NCBI RefSeq assembly: GCF_029714285.1
Contig: NZ_CP121662.1
Location: 558,001-622,000, forward strand
Source of the DNA: Rhizobium sp. CB3090
GTDB taxonomy: Bacteria > Pseudomonadota > Alphaproteobacteria > Rhizobiales > Rhizobiaceae
Length of the DNA: 64,000 nucleotides
Direction: 5' to 3'
Shown: in pieces, positions 38,685 through 46,924 of the stretch
Position numbering within the stretch: position 1 is the first letter of the stretch
Layout of the letters: every line of letters begins with the position of its first letter
The notes under the pieces: model-generated
What the model saw: the letters and a program-made list of their open reading frames with translations, nothing else
What the model was told of the DNA's origin: nothing
Databases searched by the model: none
Position numbers and translations under genes: made by a program

Positions 38685-39491
38685 ATGATGGCCGATCTCC
38701 TGCTCGCTTCCCGTCGCCTGCTTGTCGTTGCTGCTTTTGCTGCGCTGTCCGGCTGCAGCATCATTCCCGATACGGGGGCGACCGATCCCGATCGGTTTGC
38801 GCAGGAAACTGCACCTATCTTCTATCAACCTGAAGGCATCGATCCGCAGAAGGTGGGACGCCTGCCAGTGCAGCCGGTGCCGCAGGCGCGCGATCTCTTC
38901 CGCTCGCAGTTCAATCAGACCTATGGCCTGCCGACGTTCAATCCCGTGCATCAGGCCATGTATGCACAGACGAGTGAAGATGATTTCACCCTGCCGGCAA
39001 TCCCCTATAAGCGGATAGACCCCCGTTTTCTGCGTCAGGAAGTGGATTACCGGACCAATGAAAGACCCGGCACGATCGTCGTCGATACAAGAGGCCACTA
39101 TCTTTATTTCATCGAGCCGGGCGGCCGGGCGATGCGTTATGGCGTCGGTCTTGGCGCGGCCGGCTATGCCTGGCATGGCAGAGGCGTCATCCAGTGGAAG
39201 CAGAAATGGCCACGCTGGACGCCGCCAAGCGAAATGGTGGCGCGCGAACCGGAGATCAGGCCGGTTTCGGCGCAACGCGGCGGCATGAATCCGGGGCCGA
39301 CCAATCCGCTTGGCGCCCGCGCTCTCTATATCTTCCAGAATGGTAAGGACACGCTCTATCGCATTCATGGTACGCCGGATTGGCAGTCGATCGGCAAGGC
39401 AGCGTCGTCCGGCTGCGTACGCATGCTGAACCAGGACGTGATCGATCTTTTCAATCGCGTGTCGGTAAAGACGGAGGTCGTGGTTCTGTAA
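38685..39491 (+). CDS. Lipoprotein L,D-transpeptidase (YkuD domain), first of two
   Basis: A 268-residue cell-wall enzyme. The N-terminal signal ends in the lipobox LSGC (lipidated C24). The YkuD domain covers about residues 125-268, with the catalytic H228 and nucleophile C244 in the pattern HG(x)14SSGC. It would form 3-3 crosslinks in peptidoglycan or attach proteins to the wall from the periplasmic side. It is strongly similar to the next gene throughout the catalytic domain (for example GVIQWKQKWPRW vs GVIQWRKKWPRW), showing a tandem duplication. Two adjacent ATGs (38685, 38688) are possible; upstream in-frame sequence overlaps the divergent mutase gene and is unlikely coding. Confidence 0.88.
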   Translation: MMADLLLASRRLLVVAAFAALSGCSIIPDTGATDPDRFAQETAPIFYQPEGIDPQKVGRLPVQPVPQARDLFRSQFNQTYGLPTFNPVHQAMYAQTSEDDFTLPAIPYKRIDPRFLRQEVDYRTNERPGTIVVDTRGHYLYFIEPGGRAMRYGVGLGAAGYAWHGRGVIQWKQKWPRWTPPSEMVAREPEIRPVSAQRGGMNPGPTNPLGARALYIFQNGKDTLYRIHGTPDWQSIGKAASSGCVRMLNQDVIDLFNRVSVKTEVVVL

Positions 39492-39649
39492 CGACAGATT
39501 GCAACAAATTTTCGTGATGTTGCATAAGTGCGATAGCCGGGGCCCACTGCGCTCTTTAGTTTTATTCCTGTCTCTGCGAATCTTGCCGGGAACCGAATCG
39601 GATTGTTTCGAGTTCCCGCTTCCCTTCCAACAGGAATGATGCTGTCGAC

Positions 39650-40387
39650 ATGAGCCTGCCTTCTTCTCTTTCCCGACGAAATTTCCTCGCCCTCGCGGGT
39701 ATTGGCGCCGTTTCGACGCTTGCCGGCTGCGCTTCCACGGTCGAAAGCAACCCGATCGTCAGCCCGGTGCAGTATAGCGGTTCCACCTACCGCCCATTCG
39801 GCAGTTGGCTTTCCAGCTATAATGGCGAGCAGCCGGACCCGGCTGTGATCTATGCGGCTATGGATGACGGCGGCTTTCATCTTCCGGCGATACCCTACCA
39901 GGAAATCGATCCGAAATATTATCGCCAGCGTGTCGTCGATCCGACGGGGGAGCCGCCGGGCACCGTCGTCGTCAATACGCGCGAACGCTTCCTGTATGTT
40001 ACCGAGCCGGGCGGCACGGCTATGCGCTATGGTATCGGCGTCGGCCGCGAAGGCTTTGCCTGGCAGGGCCGCGGTGTCATCCAATGGCGCAAGAAGTGGC
40101 CGCGCTGGAACCCGCCGGACGAAATGGTCGCCCGCCAGCCGGAGCTCGTCAAATATTCCATCGCCAACGGCGGCATGGAGCCTGGCCTGAAAAATCCGCT
40201 CGGCGCGCGCGCGCTTTATATTTTCGAGGATAAGCAGGACTCGCTCTACCGTCTGCACGGCAATCCCGACTGGCGCTCCATCGGCAAGGCCGTGTCCTCG
40301 GGCTGTGTGCGTCTGCTCAATCAGGACGTGATCGATCTCTACGACCGCGTGCCGGAACGTGCGCCTATCCTGGTCACGCAGGCGTAA
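39650..40387 (+). CDS. Lipoprotein L,D-transpeptidase (YkuD domain), second of two
   Basis: A 245-residue paralogue of the preceding gene. Its signal combines a twin-arginine motif (SRRNFLALAG) with a lipobox LAGC (C27), so it is a candidate Tat-exported lipoprotein. Catalytic residues H203 and C219 are conserved with identical spacing to the first copy. The linker between lipobox and catalytic domain is shorter. The 158-bp gap between the copies can form an imperfect hairpin (GGGAAC...GTTCCC around 39590-39625). The end overlaps the convergent ohrR gene by 14 bp. Confidence 0.88.
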   Translation: MSLPSSLSRRNFLALAGIGAVSTLAGCASTVESNPIVSPVQYSGSTYRPFGSWLSSYNGEQPDPAVIYAAMDDGGFHLPAIPYQEIDPKYYRQRVVDPTGEPPGTVVVNTRERFLYVTEPGGTAMRYGIGVGREGFAWQGRGVIQWRKKWPRWNPPDEMVARQPELVKYSIANGGMEPGLKNPLGARALYIFEDKQDSLYRLHGNPDWRSIGKAVSSGCVRLLNQDVIDLYDRVPERAPILVTQA

Positions 40388-40889
40388 GTTTCGGAGACAT
40401 TTTTGACGGGTTGGAATTTAACGGCTCTCTTTCGGCCGTTAAATTCGCTCTCAGCCGCTGCAGTCGCTCGCGCAGGCTGGCCATTTCATCCATATCGCAG
40501 CCGATGGCTTCACCGATGGCGGCCATGATCGTATTGACCTGGCATTTCATGCCGGCGCCCTTTTCCGTCAATGAAACGATAACTTGGCGTTCGTCCTTCG
40601 GGTCGCGCATGCGGCCGATCAGGCCAGCTTGCTCGAGGCGTTTTAGCAGCGGTGACAGCGTGCCGGAATCGAGGTCGAGCTGCTCGCCGATGGTCTTGAC
40701 CGGCAAACGGCCCTTTTCCCACAGAACCAGCATCACCAGGTATTGCGGATAGGTCAGGCCGACACGATCGAGGATCGGCTTGTAGGCGCGGTTGAAGGCA
40801 TGCGCAGTTGCGTAGACGGCGAAACAGAGCTGCCGTTCCAGCCGCTTCTCCTCATCCGGGATTGCCCGCTCCTGCACCCTATCCGTCAT
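40374..40889 (-). CDS. ohrR: OhrR, MarR-family organic peroxide sensor
   Basis: A 171-residue MarR-type repressor with the redox-active C22 in 'LERQLCFAVYATAHAFNRAYKP' and the typical 'LTYPQYLVMLVLWE', 'LDLDSGTLSPLLKRLE' and 'RDPKDERQVIVSLTEKG' blocks. OhrR releases the ohr operator when the Cys is oxidised by organic hydroperoxides. It is divergent from ohr across 131 AT-rich bp. A C-terminal extension of about 20 residues beyond the usual OhrR length is not conserved-looking. Confidence 0.92.
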   Translation of the reverse strand: MTDRVQERAIPDEEKRLERQLCFAVYATAHAFNRAYKPILDRVGLTYPQYLVMLVLWEKGRLPVKTIGEQLDLDSGTLSPLLKRLEQAGLIGRMRDPKDERQVIVSLTEKGAGMKCQVNTIMAAIGEAIGCDMDEMASLRERLQRLRANLTAEREPLNSNPSKMSPKLTPA

Positions 40890-40968
40890 CGCCGCTCCGC
40901 CAGTTTCTTGTTGATCTCATTGTCACAGGTTCATTTTTCAAAATCAAATTACAAAAATATATTGCGCA

Positions 40969-40979
40969 CGATTAAATCG
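40969..40979. promoter_or_regulatory. Candidate OhrR operator
   Basis: CGATT-A-AATCG is a perfect 11-bp dyad in the ohrR-ohr gap, set in AT-rich DNA (ATATATTGCG before, ATTATATATAG after). The location between the divergent genes is right for OhrR, which binds AT-rich inverted repeats. Confidence 0.5.
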
Positions 40980-41020
40980 CATTATATATAGTTTTCATCC
41001 AATCGCAAAGGAGATCTGAC

Positions 41021-41443
41021 ATGCCTATCCTCTACACCACCAAGGCATCTGCCACCGGCGGCCGTGCGGGCCACGCCGCTTCCGAAAACGGCGTTCTTGA
41101 CGTCACCCTGACCGTGCCGAAGGAACTCGGCGGTGACGGCGCTACCGGCACCAATCCCGAACAGCTCTTCGCCGCAGGCTATTCTGCCTGCTTCCTCGGC
41201 GCCCTGAAATTTGTTGCGGGCCAGCAGAAGGTTAAAATTCCGGAGGACGCCAAGGTGACGGCAACGGTCGGTATCGGGCCGCGCGAGGATGGTACCGGCT
41301 TTGGCATCGAAGTCTCTTTGTCGGTGCACATTCCCGGCATGGATAAAGCCGAAGCTGAGAAGCTTGCTGCCGCCGCTCACATCGTCTGCCCCTATAGCCA
41401 TGCCATGCGCACCTCGACGGAAGTGCCGGTCACTGTCGCCTGA
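41021..41443 (+). CDS. ohr: Ohr, organic hydroperoxide resistance peroxidase
   Basis: A 140-residue thiol peroxidase of the Ohr/OsmC family that reduces organic hydroperoxides. Catalytic C57 (AAGYSACFLGAL) and resolving C123 (HIVCPYSHA) are both present. It acts in the cytoplasm with lipoyl-dependent recycling, as known for the family. The start follows AAAGGAG. A strong terminator lies 40 bp after the stop. Adjacent divergent ohrR confirms the assignment. Confidence 0.95.
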   Translation: MPILYTTKASATGGRAGHAASENGVLDVTLTVPKELGGDGATGTNPEQLFAAGYSACFLGALKFVAGQQKVKIPEDAKVTATVGIGPREDGTGFGIEVSLSVHIPGMDKAEAEKLAAAAHIVCPYSHAMRTSTEVPVTVA

Positions 41444-41486
41444 GAATAGGCTTTTCCTTCCGAACTGACGGAATGGATGCATAAAT

Positions 41487-41522
41487 GGAGCGATATGCAT
41501 TTCAGTGCATGTCGCTCCTTTT
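41487..41522 (+). terminator. Intrinsic terminator of ohr
   Basis: GGAGCGA and TCGCTCC arms with an inner ATGCA/TGCAT pairing form a long hairpin (41487-41518), followed by TTTTCTTTT. It is the clearest terminator in the window and separates ohr from the Xre-RES locus. Confidence 0.85.
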
Positions 41523-41569
41523 CTTTTGCAAGAAAATTGCTATATGTTTTCTTAGGAAAGGATATAGCC

Positions 41570-41953
41570 ATGACACATGCTCAAGCGATCGGTCATGCAA
41601 ATCCGAACGAGGCGCTGGTCATCACCAAGGCGGTCGTCAATGCAGCGGAGCGGCTGGGATTGAACGCGCGCATGCTCGCTGCCGTTATCGGCGTCTCGGA
41701 AGCGACGGTGTCGCGCATGAAGCGGCAGGATCATCTTCTGGAGCGGCACAGCAAGCCATTTGAACTCGCCGTTCTTTTCGTGCGTCTGTTCCGCTCCCTC
41801 GATGCCATCGTCGGCGGCGATGAGGCCGTGGCGCGGCAATGGCTGCGCAATGTCAATCTCACCTTTGGCGCGACGCCGCTTGAAAAGATTACCTCCATTT
41901 CCGGATTGACCGATGTCCTTGCCTATCTGGACGCCCGCCGCGCTCTCGTCTGA
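41570..41953 (+). CDS. Xre/MbcA/ParS-type antitoxin
   Basis: A 127-residue antitoxin: central helix-turn-helix (LAAVIGVSEATVSRMKR, about 38-56) and a C-terminal DUF2384 domain ('VGGDEAVARQWLRNVNLTFGATPLEKI', 'GLTDVLAYLDARRA') that contacts RES toxins. It overlaps the toxin gene by 41 bases. AGGAAAGG upstream supports ATG 41570; upstream in-frame sequence lies in the ohr terminator. Antitoxins of this kind repress their own promoter. Confidence 0.88.
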   Translation: MTHAQAIGHANPNEALVITKAVVNAAERLGLNARMLAAVIGVSEATVSRMKRQDHLLERHSKPFELAVLFVRLFRSLDAIVGGDEAVARQWLRNVNLTFGATPLEKITSISGLTDVLAYLDARRALV

Positions 41954-42671
41954 GGCTCGGCCGATTTCCGGCCGCTATTGGCGGCTGGTGGAGGCACAGC
42001 ATCAGGTCTCGACGTTGAAACTGGTCGATACGCTGGAAGAGCAGGCGCTTCTCGAACATCTGCTGGAAGAGAGCAAGCCGGCGCTGCCGCCCGAATGCAT
42101 CGGCCTGGATTATCTGTTGGCCACCCCCTTCCGCTATGGAGCGATCTACCCTCACGGCTCTCGCTTCAGACGGGCGGGACGTACATTGGGCGTCTTTTAT
42201 GCCTCCGAGCAGGTCGAAACGGCGCTGGCCGAAATGAGCTTTTACAGGCTGCTTTTCTTTGCCGATTCTCCGGAAACGCCGTTGCCCGCCAACGCCGCGG
42301 AATACACCGCCTTCACTGCAGCGATCGCCACCGAAGAGGCGATCGATCTTACCCATCCACCGTTGGACCGGGATCGCGAGGCTTGGACTGATCCTGTCAG
42401 CTACGAAGCTTGCCAGTCGCTCGCTGACGCGGCGCGGGCAGGGGGCATTCAGGCAATCCTCTACCGGTCCGTCAGGGATCCCCGAGGCGGGAAGAATCTA
42501 GCGCTTCTGACGGCTCATGCCTTCGCCGCGCGCGAACCCGTCGAACGCCAGACCTGGCGCATCCGGCTGTCGCCGGCCGGCGTGCAGGCACTCTGCGATT
42601 TTCCGAAAAGCCGCATCGGTTTTGCGCGCAGCGATTTTGGCGCCGATCCCCGCCTGCGAAATAGGGCTTAA
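41913..42671 (+). CDS. RES-domain toxin
   Basis: A 252-residue RES toxin, paired with the Xre antitoxin. Known RES toxins consume NAD+ or ADP-ribosylate a target. The name-giving residues appear as the Arg in GSRFRR (about 84-87), Glu in YASEQVETALAE (99-107) and S186 in LYRSVRDPRGGKNLAL. All are intact, so the toxin is probably active. The ATG lies inside the antitoxin gene in another frame (41-nt overlap), as is usual for these modules. It overlaps the convergent MarR gene by four bases. Confidence 0.88.
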   Translation: MSLPIWTPAALSSEARPISGRYWRLVEAQHQVSTLKLVDTLEEQALLEHLLEESKPALPPECIGLDYLLATPFRYGAIYPHGSRFRRAGRTLGVFYASEQVETALAEMSFYRLLFFADSPETPLPANAAEYTAFTAAIATEEAIDLTHPPLDRDREAWTDPVSYEACQSLADAARAGGIQAILYRSVRDPRGGKNLALLTAHAFAAREPVERQTWRIRLSPAGVQALCDFPKSRIGFARSDFGADPRLRNRA

Positions 42672-43114
42672 GACAGCGCCAGCAGGTCTCGCCGCAGCCG
42701 GTCCGCATTGCCGCCGGGCAATCGCGCCTCCACCTCGGCATGCGTCACCTTCCAGATCGGCACGGCCGCCGCAAGCACCGCTTTGCCTGAGGGCGTCAGG
42801 CTGAGCAGCCGAGCACGGCGATCCCTGGGATTGGGCAGAATGGTCACCCAGCCCCGCCGCGTCAGCGGTTTCAAGGCCGCCGTCAGCGTCGTCTGATCTA
42901 TTGCGAGAAGGGTTGCGACCGGCCCCATCGCCGCGGGCTCCGGCCTGTTCAGCGACATCATCAGGGAAAACTGGCCGTTGGTGAGCCCGAGCGGCCTCAG
43001 TGCTTCGTCGAAACGGCGCGCCAGAGCCCGGGCGGCGCGCTGCACATGCAGGCAAAGGCAGGCATCGCGTACAAGCAACGTCGTTTCGAAAGGAATATCA
43101 ATCACGTTTGACAT
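42668..43114 (-). CDS. MarR-family regulator
   Basis: A 148-residue MarR-type winged-helix protein ('LTNGQFSLMMSLNRPEP', 'LAIDQTTLTAALKPLTRRGWV', 'NPRDRRARLLSLTPSGKAVL'). It has cysteines in 'DACLCLHVQRAARAL' near the N-terminus (about residues 19-21) that could sense oxidants. Divergent from the DUF899 gene; a perfect 12-bp palindrome lies 12 bp upstream of its start and is its likely operator. Distinct from OhrR. Confidence 0.87.
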   Translation of the reverse strand: MSNVIDIPFETTLLVRDACLCLHVQRAARALARRFDEALRPLGLTNGQFSLMMSLNRPEPAAMGPVATLLAIDQTTLTAALKPLTRRGWVTILPNPRDRRARLLSLTPSGKAVLAAAVPIWKVTHAEVEARLPGGNADRLRRDLLALS

Positions 43115-43125
43115 GATTTACTAAT

Positions 43126-43137
43126 ATTGATATCAAT
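43126..43137. promoter_or_regulatory. Palindromic operator between MarR and DUF899 genes
   Basis: ATTGATATCAAT is a perfect 12-bp palindrome in the 72-bp divergent gap. The half-site ATATCAAT recurs at 43095-43102 inside the first codons of the MarR gene. It is a good candidate for autoregulation and control of the DUF899 gene. Confidence 0.6.
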
Positions 43138-43186
43138 CTATTTGTCAAGTTTGGTAACATGCAGACGCCGGAGGAGGGCGCGGACA

Positions 43187-43912
43187 ATGAACCAAATCGT
43201 TTCACGCGAGGCGTGGCTGGAAGCCCGCCGCGAGCTGCTCGCCAAGGAAAAGGAAGCGACGCATTTGCGTGACCGTGTCAACGCCGAACGCCTGGCGTTG
43301 CCTTGGGTCAAGGTCGACAAGGATTATGTTTTCGACACGCCTGCGGGCAAGAAATCGCTTGCCGATCTCTTCGATGGCCGCAGTCAGCTCATCGTCTATC
43401 ACTTCATGCTCGGTCCGAAGTGGGAAGCCGGATGTCCCGGTTGTTCGTTCCTCGCCGATCATTTCGATGGCACCTTGCCGCATCTCAATCACCACGATGT
43501 CACTCTTGTCGCTGTGTCCCGCGCACCGATCGAGAAGGTGGAAGCCTATAAGAAACGCATGGGCTGGAAGTTCCCTTGGGTCTCCTCGTTTTCCAACGAC
43601 TTCAATTTCGACTACCACGTCTCTTTTTCCGAAGATCAACTCTCCGGCGAGACGGTGTTTTATAATTTCACCGCCATGGATTCGTCCGAGGGCCATGACG
43701 AGCTGCCAGGCCTCAGCGCCTTCTACAAAGATGAGGTGGGCAATGTCTTCCACACCTATTCCAGTTATGCCCGCGGCCCGGAGGAGCTGATCGGGACATT
43801 GATGATCCTCGACCGCGCGCCCAAGGGCCGCAACGAAGGCCGCACCATGGATTTCGTGCGCCGCCACGATGAATATGAGGAAGCCCCGAAGGCGCAATCC
43901 TCCTGTCACTGA
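43187..43912 (+). CDS. DUF899 thioredoxin-like protein
   Basis: A 241-residue protein of the DUF899 family with a thioredoxin-like fold. 'QLIVYHFMLGPKWEAGCPGCSFLADH' contains a CPGC motif (C83, C86), the expected redox pair. Function is unproven; the family is often controlled by MarR or ArsR regulators. ATG 43187 follows GGAGGAGGG; earlier in-frame codons overlap the operator. The C-terminus ends in SSCH, with one more Cys. No clear gene was seen in the 293 bases that follow (43913-44205). Confidence 0.85.
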   Translation: MNQIVSREAWLEARRELLAKEKEATHLRDRVNAERLALPWVKVDKDYVFDTPAGKKSLADLFDGRSQLIVYHFMLGPKWEAGCPGCSFLADHFDGTLPHLNHHDVTLVAVSRAPIEKVEAYKKRMGWKFPWVSSFSNDFNFDYHVSFSEDQLSGETVFYNFTAMDSSEGHDELPGLSAFYKDEVGNVFHTYSSYARGPEELIGTLMILDRAPKGRNEGRTMDFVRRHDEYEEAPKAQSSCH

Positions 43913-44205
43913 GCATGAAAGCCGAAGCTGCGCGACTTTTCCTGGAAGGTTGTGTGGGAACAAGATCCGACGTGCCGTGTTTAGAGCACTGGGGCGTATC
44001 AGGCTCGGCCAATCGCCAAGGAGGGACGGGAACGGCCGGAAGAGCACATATGCTTGCAGGAACTCCTCGGTGCATGGGGAGGTCCTTGCCGCCAGCTATC
44101 GTGAAGCCATCACAATCATCAACGACAATGCGTCCGCCGGCCGGGCGGGAGCTGGAATGAATTCATGATCGCCAATTATCGCCGCTAGCAATAGGGAGAT
44201 CTACA

Positions 44206-44982
44206 ATGGCTGCGAAGGGATATTTTGTCTGGTACGAACTGATGACCACCGACATGGCCGCGGGAGAGGCCTTCTACCGCAAGGTTGTCGGCTGGGACGC
44301 CAAGGATGCCGGCATGCCGGACATCGAAATGGCCTATACCCTGTTCAGCGCCGGCGCCGGCCCGATCGCCGGTATGATGGTCCTGCCGGAAGAGGCCAAG
44401 GCCATGGGCACGCCGCCCTGCTGGACCGGCTATATCAGCGTGCCCAATGTCGATGAGGCGGCCAAGACGATCGCCGCCAAGGGCGGTAAGGTCTATCGCG
44501 AGCCGGGGGACATTCCGGGCGTCGGCCGCTTCGCCGTCGTCTCCGATCCCTACGGCGCCGCCTTCTGCATCTTCACGCCGCTGCCTGGCCAGGACTGGCA
44601 GCCTTCGGAGCCCAATGCTCCCGGCTATGTCGGCTGGCACGAGCTCTATGCCGGCGACGGTCCGAAGGCCTTTGATTTCTACTGTGACATGTTCGGCTGG
44701 GAATCGAGCTCCGATTTCGACATGGGGCCGATGGGCACTTACAAGATCTTCAAGATCGGCGATCGCGACTTCGGCGGCATCATGACCAAGCCGGCGGAAA
44801 TGCCGATGGCGGCCTGGAACTTCTATTTCAATGTCGCGGCAATCGATGCTGCCATCGGCCGCGTCAACGAAGCCGGCGGCAAGGTCGTCAACGGCCCGAT
44901 GGAAGTCCCCGGCGGTAGCTGGATCGTCCAGTGCACCGACCCGCAAGGCGCGTTCTTCTCGCTCGTTGCCCCGGCACGGTGA
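44206..44982 (+). CDS. VOC-family protein with two glyoxalase-like domains
   Basis: A 258-residue protein made of two vicinal-oxygen-chelate modules (about 5-120 and 135-258). Each has the beta-alpha-beta-beta-beta pattern ('FVWYELMTTDMAAGEAFYRKVVGWD' and 'VGWHELYAGDGPKAFDFYCDMFGWE') and a terminal 'DPYGAAFCIFTP'/'DPQGAFFSLVAP' strand. The substrate is unknown; such proteins include dioxygenases, glyoxalases and resistance proteins. Metal-binding residues cannot be assigned with certainty. The start has AGGGAGATC upstream. A long palindromic repeat follows the stop. Confidence 0.82.
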   Translation: MAAKGYFVWYELMTTDMAAGEAFYRKVVGWDAKDAGMPDIEMAYTLFSAGAGPIAGMMVLPEEAKAMGTPPCWTGYISVPNVDEAAKTIAAKGGKVYREPGDIPGVGRFAVVSDPYGAAFCIFTPLPGQDWQPSEPNAPGYVGWHELYAGDGPKAFDFYCDMFGWESSSDFDMGPMGTYKIFKIGDRDFGGIMTKPAEMPMAAWNFYFNVAAIDAAIGRVNEAGGKVVNGPMEVPGGSWIVQCTDPQGAFFSLVAPAR

Positions 44983-44987
44983 TTTCT

Positions 44988-45165
44988 ACCTTCTCCCCTC
45001 GGGGAGAAGGTCGCGCGGCCCCTTCGACAGGCTCAGGACGCAGGTTGAGGGGGCGTTGCACCATAACCGCCCTTTTAGCGTGCTTGAGGTGCTCGTTGCT
45101 TCAAGCGCCCTCATTCGCCCCTGAGTTTATCGATGGGCGGGCACCTTCTCCCCAAGGGGAGAAGG
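44988..45165. repeat. Rhizobial-type palindromic intergenic element, terminator-like
   Basis: It is bounded by two near-identical hairpins. ACCTTCTCCCC/GGGGAGAAGGT is at 44988-45011 and CCTTCTCCCC/GGGGAGAAGG at 45144-45165, with about 130 bases of less ordered sequence between them (including CCCTTCGACAGGCTCAGGA). The second hairpin is followed by GGTTTTCTT. It lies between convergent genes and could terminate both. Such ACCTTCTCCCC elements are common in Rhizobium intergenic DNA (from memory). Confidence 0.7.
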
Positions 45166-45172
45166 GGTTTTC

Positions 45173-46702
45173 TTATCGCTTCAAGCTACCCAAAATCCCC
45201 CGAACCAGTGCACGGCCAACCTGCGTCGCGACCGTGCGCGCGACGCTCTTCATCGCCGCTTCCATGATGGTCTCGCGCTGATAGCCGGAACGGCCGCGGC
45301 TTGCCGGCTTATTATCGTCGCCACCGAAGCCGGGGAGCGTCCAGCGGCCGCCGGCGCTTCCGCTGTCCTGTTTGGTGGCATCCTGCTCGGCGGCCTTGCG
45401 GGCGCGGGCGGCGAGGATTTCGAAGGCGGATTCGCGATCGACCGTCTCGTCATAGAGGCCGGCGACCGGGCTGGCGTTGACGATGGCCCGCCGCTCGGTG
45501 TCGGTTACCGGGCCGATGCGGCCCGACGGCGGGCGGATCAAGGTGCGTTCGACAACCGAGGGCGCTCCCTTGCCTTCGAGCATGGAGACCAGCGCTTCGC
45601 CGGTGCCGAGCGTGGTGATGACTTCGGCGCAATTGAAGGCCGGGTTTGGCCGGAAGGTTTCGGCGGCCGTCTGAACGGCCTTCTGTTCGCGCGGTGAATA
45701 GGCGCGCAGCGCGTGCTGCACACGGTTGCCAAGCTGGGCGAGCACGGTTTCCGGCACGTCGAGCGGATTCTGCGTGACGAAATAAACGCCGACGCCCTTG
45801 GAGCGGATCAGGCGCACGACCTGTTCGACGCGCTCGATCAGCACCTTTGGCGCATCGTTGAAGAGCAGGTGAGCCTCGTCGAAGAAGAATACCAGCCTCG
45901 GCTTTTCGGGATCGCCGACCTCCGGCAGTTCCTCGAAGAGTTCCGAGAGCAGCCACAGCAGGAAGGTGGCGTAGAGGCGCGGGTTCGTCATCAGCTTGTC
46001 GGCGGCAAGCACCGAAACCTGTCCGTAACCGTCATTGCTGACGCGCATGATGTCGGAAATCTTCAGCGCCGGCTCGCCGAAGAAATTTTCCGCTCCTTGC
46101 TGCTCCAGAACCAACAAGGCCCGCTGGATCGAGCCGACGGAAGACTTCGAGATAAGGCCGAACTGGCTGGAGAGCTCGCTGGCATGGTCGCCCATATAGT
46201 TGAGCAAAGCCTGCAAATCCTTGAGGTCGAGCAGCGCCAGACCATTGTCATCGGCAATCTTGAAGGCGATGTTGAGCACGCCTTCCTGCGCCTCCGACGC
46301 ATCCATCAGCCGTGCCAGCAGCAGCGGTCCCATCTCGGCGATGGTGGTGCGAACGCGATGGCCCTTTTCGCCGTAGAGATCCCAGAAGATCACCGGAAAC
46401 TGATCGAATTCATAGGGCTTCAGGCCGATTTCCTCGGCGCGCTTCAAAAGGAAATCCTTCGGCTCGCCCTTGGCGGCGATGCCGGAGAGATCGCCCTTGA
46501 TGTCGGCGCAGAACACCGGCACGCCAGCCTTGGAAAAACCCTCCGCCAGCACCTGCAGGGTCACCGTCTTGCCGGTGCCGGTTGCGCCGGTGACGAGACC
46601 ATGGCGATTGCCGAATTTCAGCGTCAGATATTCGTCCTTGTTGACGCTGTCGTCCGGATTTCGGCTGGCGCCGACAAAAATCTGTCCATCCTGTTGCAGC
46701 AT
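45173..46702 (-). CDS. HerA-like ATPase (DUF853)
   Basis: A 509-residue P-loop ATPase of the HerA/FtsK group, DUF853 family. Walker A is GATGTGKTVT (about residue 40), Walker B 'RLVFFFDEAHLLF', with an arginine-finger-like C-terminal segment and the family sequence 'FVTQNPLDVPETVLAQLGNRVQHALRA'. Related HerA proteins pump DNA in repair or defence. Here no nuclease (NurA or Sir2) partner is next to it, so its pathway is unknown. ATG 46702 follows GGGAG; earlier in-frame starts lack support. The C-terminal 80 residues are glycine- and lysine-rich and probably disordered. Confidence 0.87.
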   Translation of the reverse strand: MLQQDGQIFVGASRNPDDSVNKDEYLTLKFGNRHGLVTGATGTGKTVTLQVLAEGFSKAGVPVFCADIKGDLSGIAAKGEPKDFLLKRAEEIGLKPYEFDQFPVIFWDLYGEKGHRVRTTIAEMGPLLLARLMDASEAQEGVLNIAFKIADDNGLALLDLKDLQALLNYMGDHASELSSQFGLISKSSVGSIQRALLVLEQQGAENFFGEPALKISDIMRVSNDGYGQVSVLAADKLMTNPRLYATFLLWLLSELFEELPEVGDPEKPRLVFFFDEAHLLFNDAPKVLIERVEQVVRLIRSKGVGVYFVTQNPLDVPETVLAQLGNRVQHALRAYSPREQKAVQTAAETFRPNPAFNCAEVITTLGTGEALVSMLEGKGAPSVVERTLIRPPSGRIGPVTDTERRAIVNASPVAGLYDETVDRESAFEILAARARKAAEQDATKQDSGSAGGRWTLPGFGGDDNKPASRGRSGYQRETIMEAAMKSVARTVATQVGRALVRGILGSLKR

Positions 46703-46924
46703 CAGGCGTCGTCTCCCTTGGGCGGCACGGCAACCCTTAAGAGGTGCCAAGGCCATTCACTGATTTGTCCTGAGGCTGTTATAAGAAGAGACTTGAATGG
46801 GGACAACCGTTCGCTTCATGGTGATGCTTCCGGTACAGTCGTGCACAACCCGGCCCGACTTGAGTCGGTCGGCACATTCAATTACGTTGACGTTCACGTC
46901 ATAAGTAACAGGCAGGAGGCCAGA

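Noticed and set aside
43915..44160. Small + strand open frame of 81 codons between the DUF899 and VOC genes
   Set aside because: No ribosome site and odd composition (many Gly, Arg, Ser); likely chance frame in non-coding DNA.
45713..46924. Long + strand open frame running into the 46925 gene
   Set aside because: It is antisense to the HerA-like ATPase; only the part from ATG 46925, with AGGAGG, is supported.
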